Below are positions 63,935-64,000 of a stretch of 64,000 bases of DNA, in pieces. The stretch comes from Thalassomonas sp. M1454 (lineage in GTDB: Bacteria; Pseudomonadota; Gammaproteobacteria; Enterobacterales; Alteromonadaceae). The notes beneath the pieces were generated by a model that saw only the letters and a program-made list of their open reading frames with translations, was not told where the DNA came from and searched no databases. A program made the translations under genes and the position numbers. Location: the NCBI RefSeq assembly GCF_007097525.1, contig NZ_VKDD01000004.1, positions 1 to 64,000 of the forward strand, in the 5' to 3' direction. Numbering within the stretch: position 1 is the first letter of the stretch; each line of letters begins with the position of its first letter.

Positions 63935-64000
63935 ATATAGGAAATATACAAACCTTTAAGTATTTAGCTTAATAAAAATTAAATTACTTACCGCAATGTG

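Overview
The window reads as chromosomal DNA from a marine gammaproteobacterium of the order Alteromonadales, most like Colwelliaceae (Colwellia/Thalassotalea-type). This is inferred from the low GC content, the gene order yihI–DUF2489–hemN and engB–[small RNA locus]–polA, a c4-type cytochrome beside engB, a secreted sulfatase, and many sensor kinases. I see no prophage, CRISPR array or intact insertion sequence.

Layout. 1-516: the end of an rRNA operon (3' end of 23S, 5S, distal tRNA-Tyr, terminator). 517-1162: a non-coding stretch ending in a GGA-rich CsrB-like small RNA. 1257-4676: yihI, a DUF2489 gene, a DksA/TraR-type zinc-finger gene, hemN and a DUF1285 gene. 4714-13163: a membrane diguanylate cyclase, a leucine-rich-repeat lipoprotein, tRNA-His with a decayed copy beside it, a sulfatase and a hybrid kinase with two receivers and an Hpt domain. 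13231-17779: a class III aminotransferase, a short BCCT transporter and a choline-dehydrogenase-like GMC oxidase, all on the minus strand. 17902-24590: yhcC-type radical SAM gene, a four-haem fused c4-like cytochrome with a duplicated tail fragment, engB, twin small RNA genes and polA. 25137-35001: Na+/alanine symporter, gor, a dicarboxylate/amino-acid symporter, prlC, an FMO-like flavoprotein, a tag-like glycosylase gene and rsmJ. 35064-38389: an RCC1-like lipoprotein and the remnant of an NYN-nuclease gene.

38686-52840 is organised around periplasmic DUF1254/DUF1214 proteins. Four paralogues flank a complete seven-gene MoxR–DUF58–DUF4381–BatA–BatB–BatC–BatD operon. A LysR regulator lies divergent to the first paralogue. 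A 27-bp sequence next to the lysR start recurs, with 23 of 27 bases matching by eye, upstream of the fourth paralogue, so the same regulator probably controls both. 52974-55858 holds housekeeping and redox/iron genes: NYN nuclease, peroxiredoxin, ferritin and a BaiN/YhiN flavoprotein.

56335-63850 is the most unusual region. Four co-directional genes encode a Cache-like/HAMP/PAS hybrid kinase with two receivers, a stand-alone receiver, a protein fusing kinase-dimerisation-like helices and a receiver to a DUF4062 (TIR-like) domain, and a mechanosensitive-channel protein fused to a cyclic-nucleotide-binding-like domain and a TerB-like C-terminus. The architecture suggests a phosphorelay that controls a nucleotide-signalling or effector domain and a gated channel. 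I regard this as the best candidate for an undescribed system. The other strong leads are the duplicated small RNAs between engB and polA and the LysR/DUF1254/Bat region.
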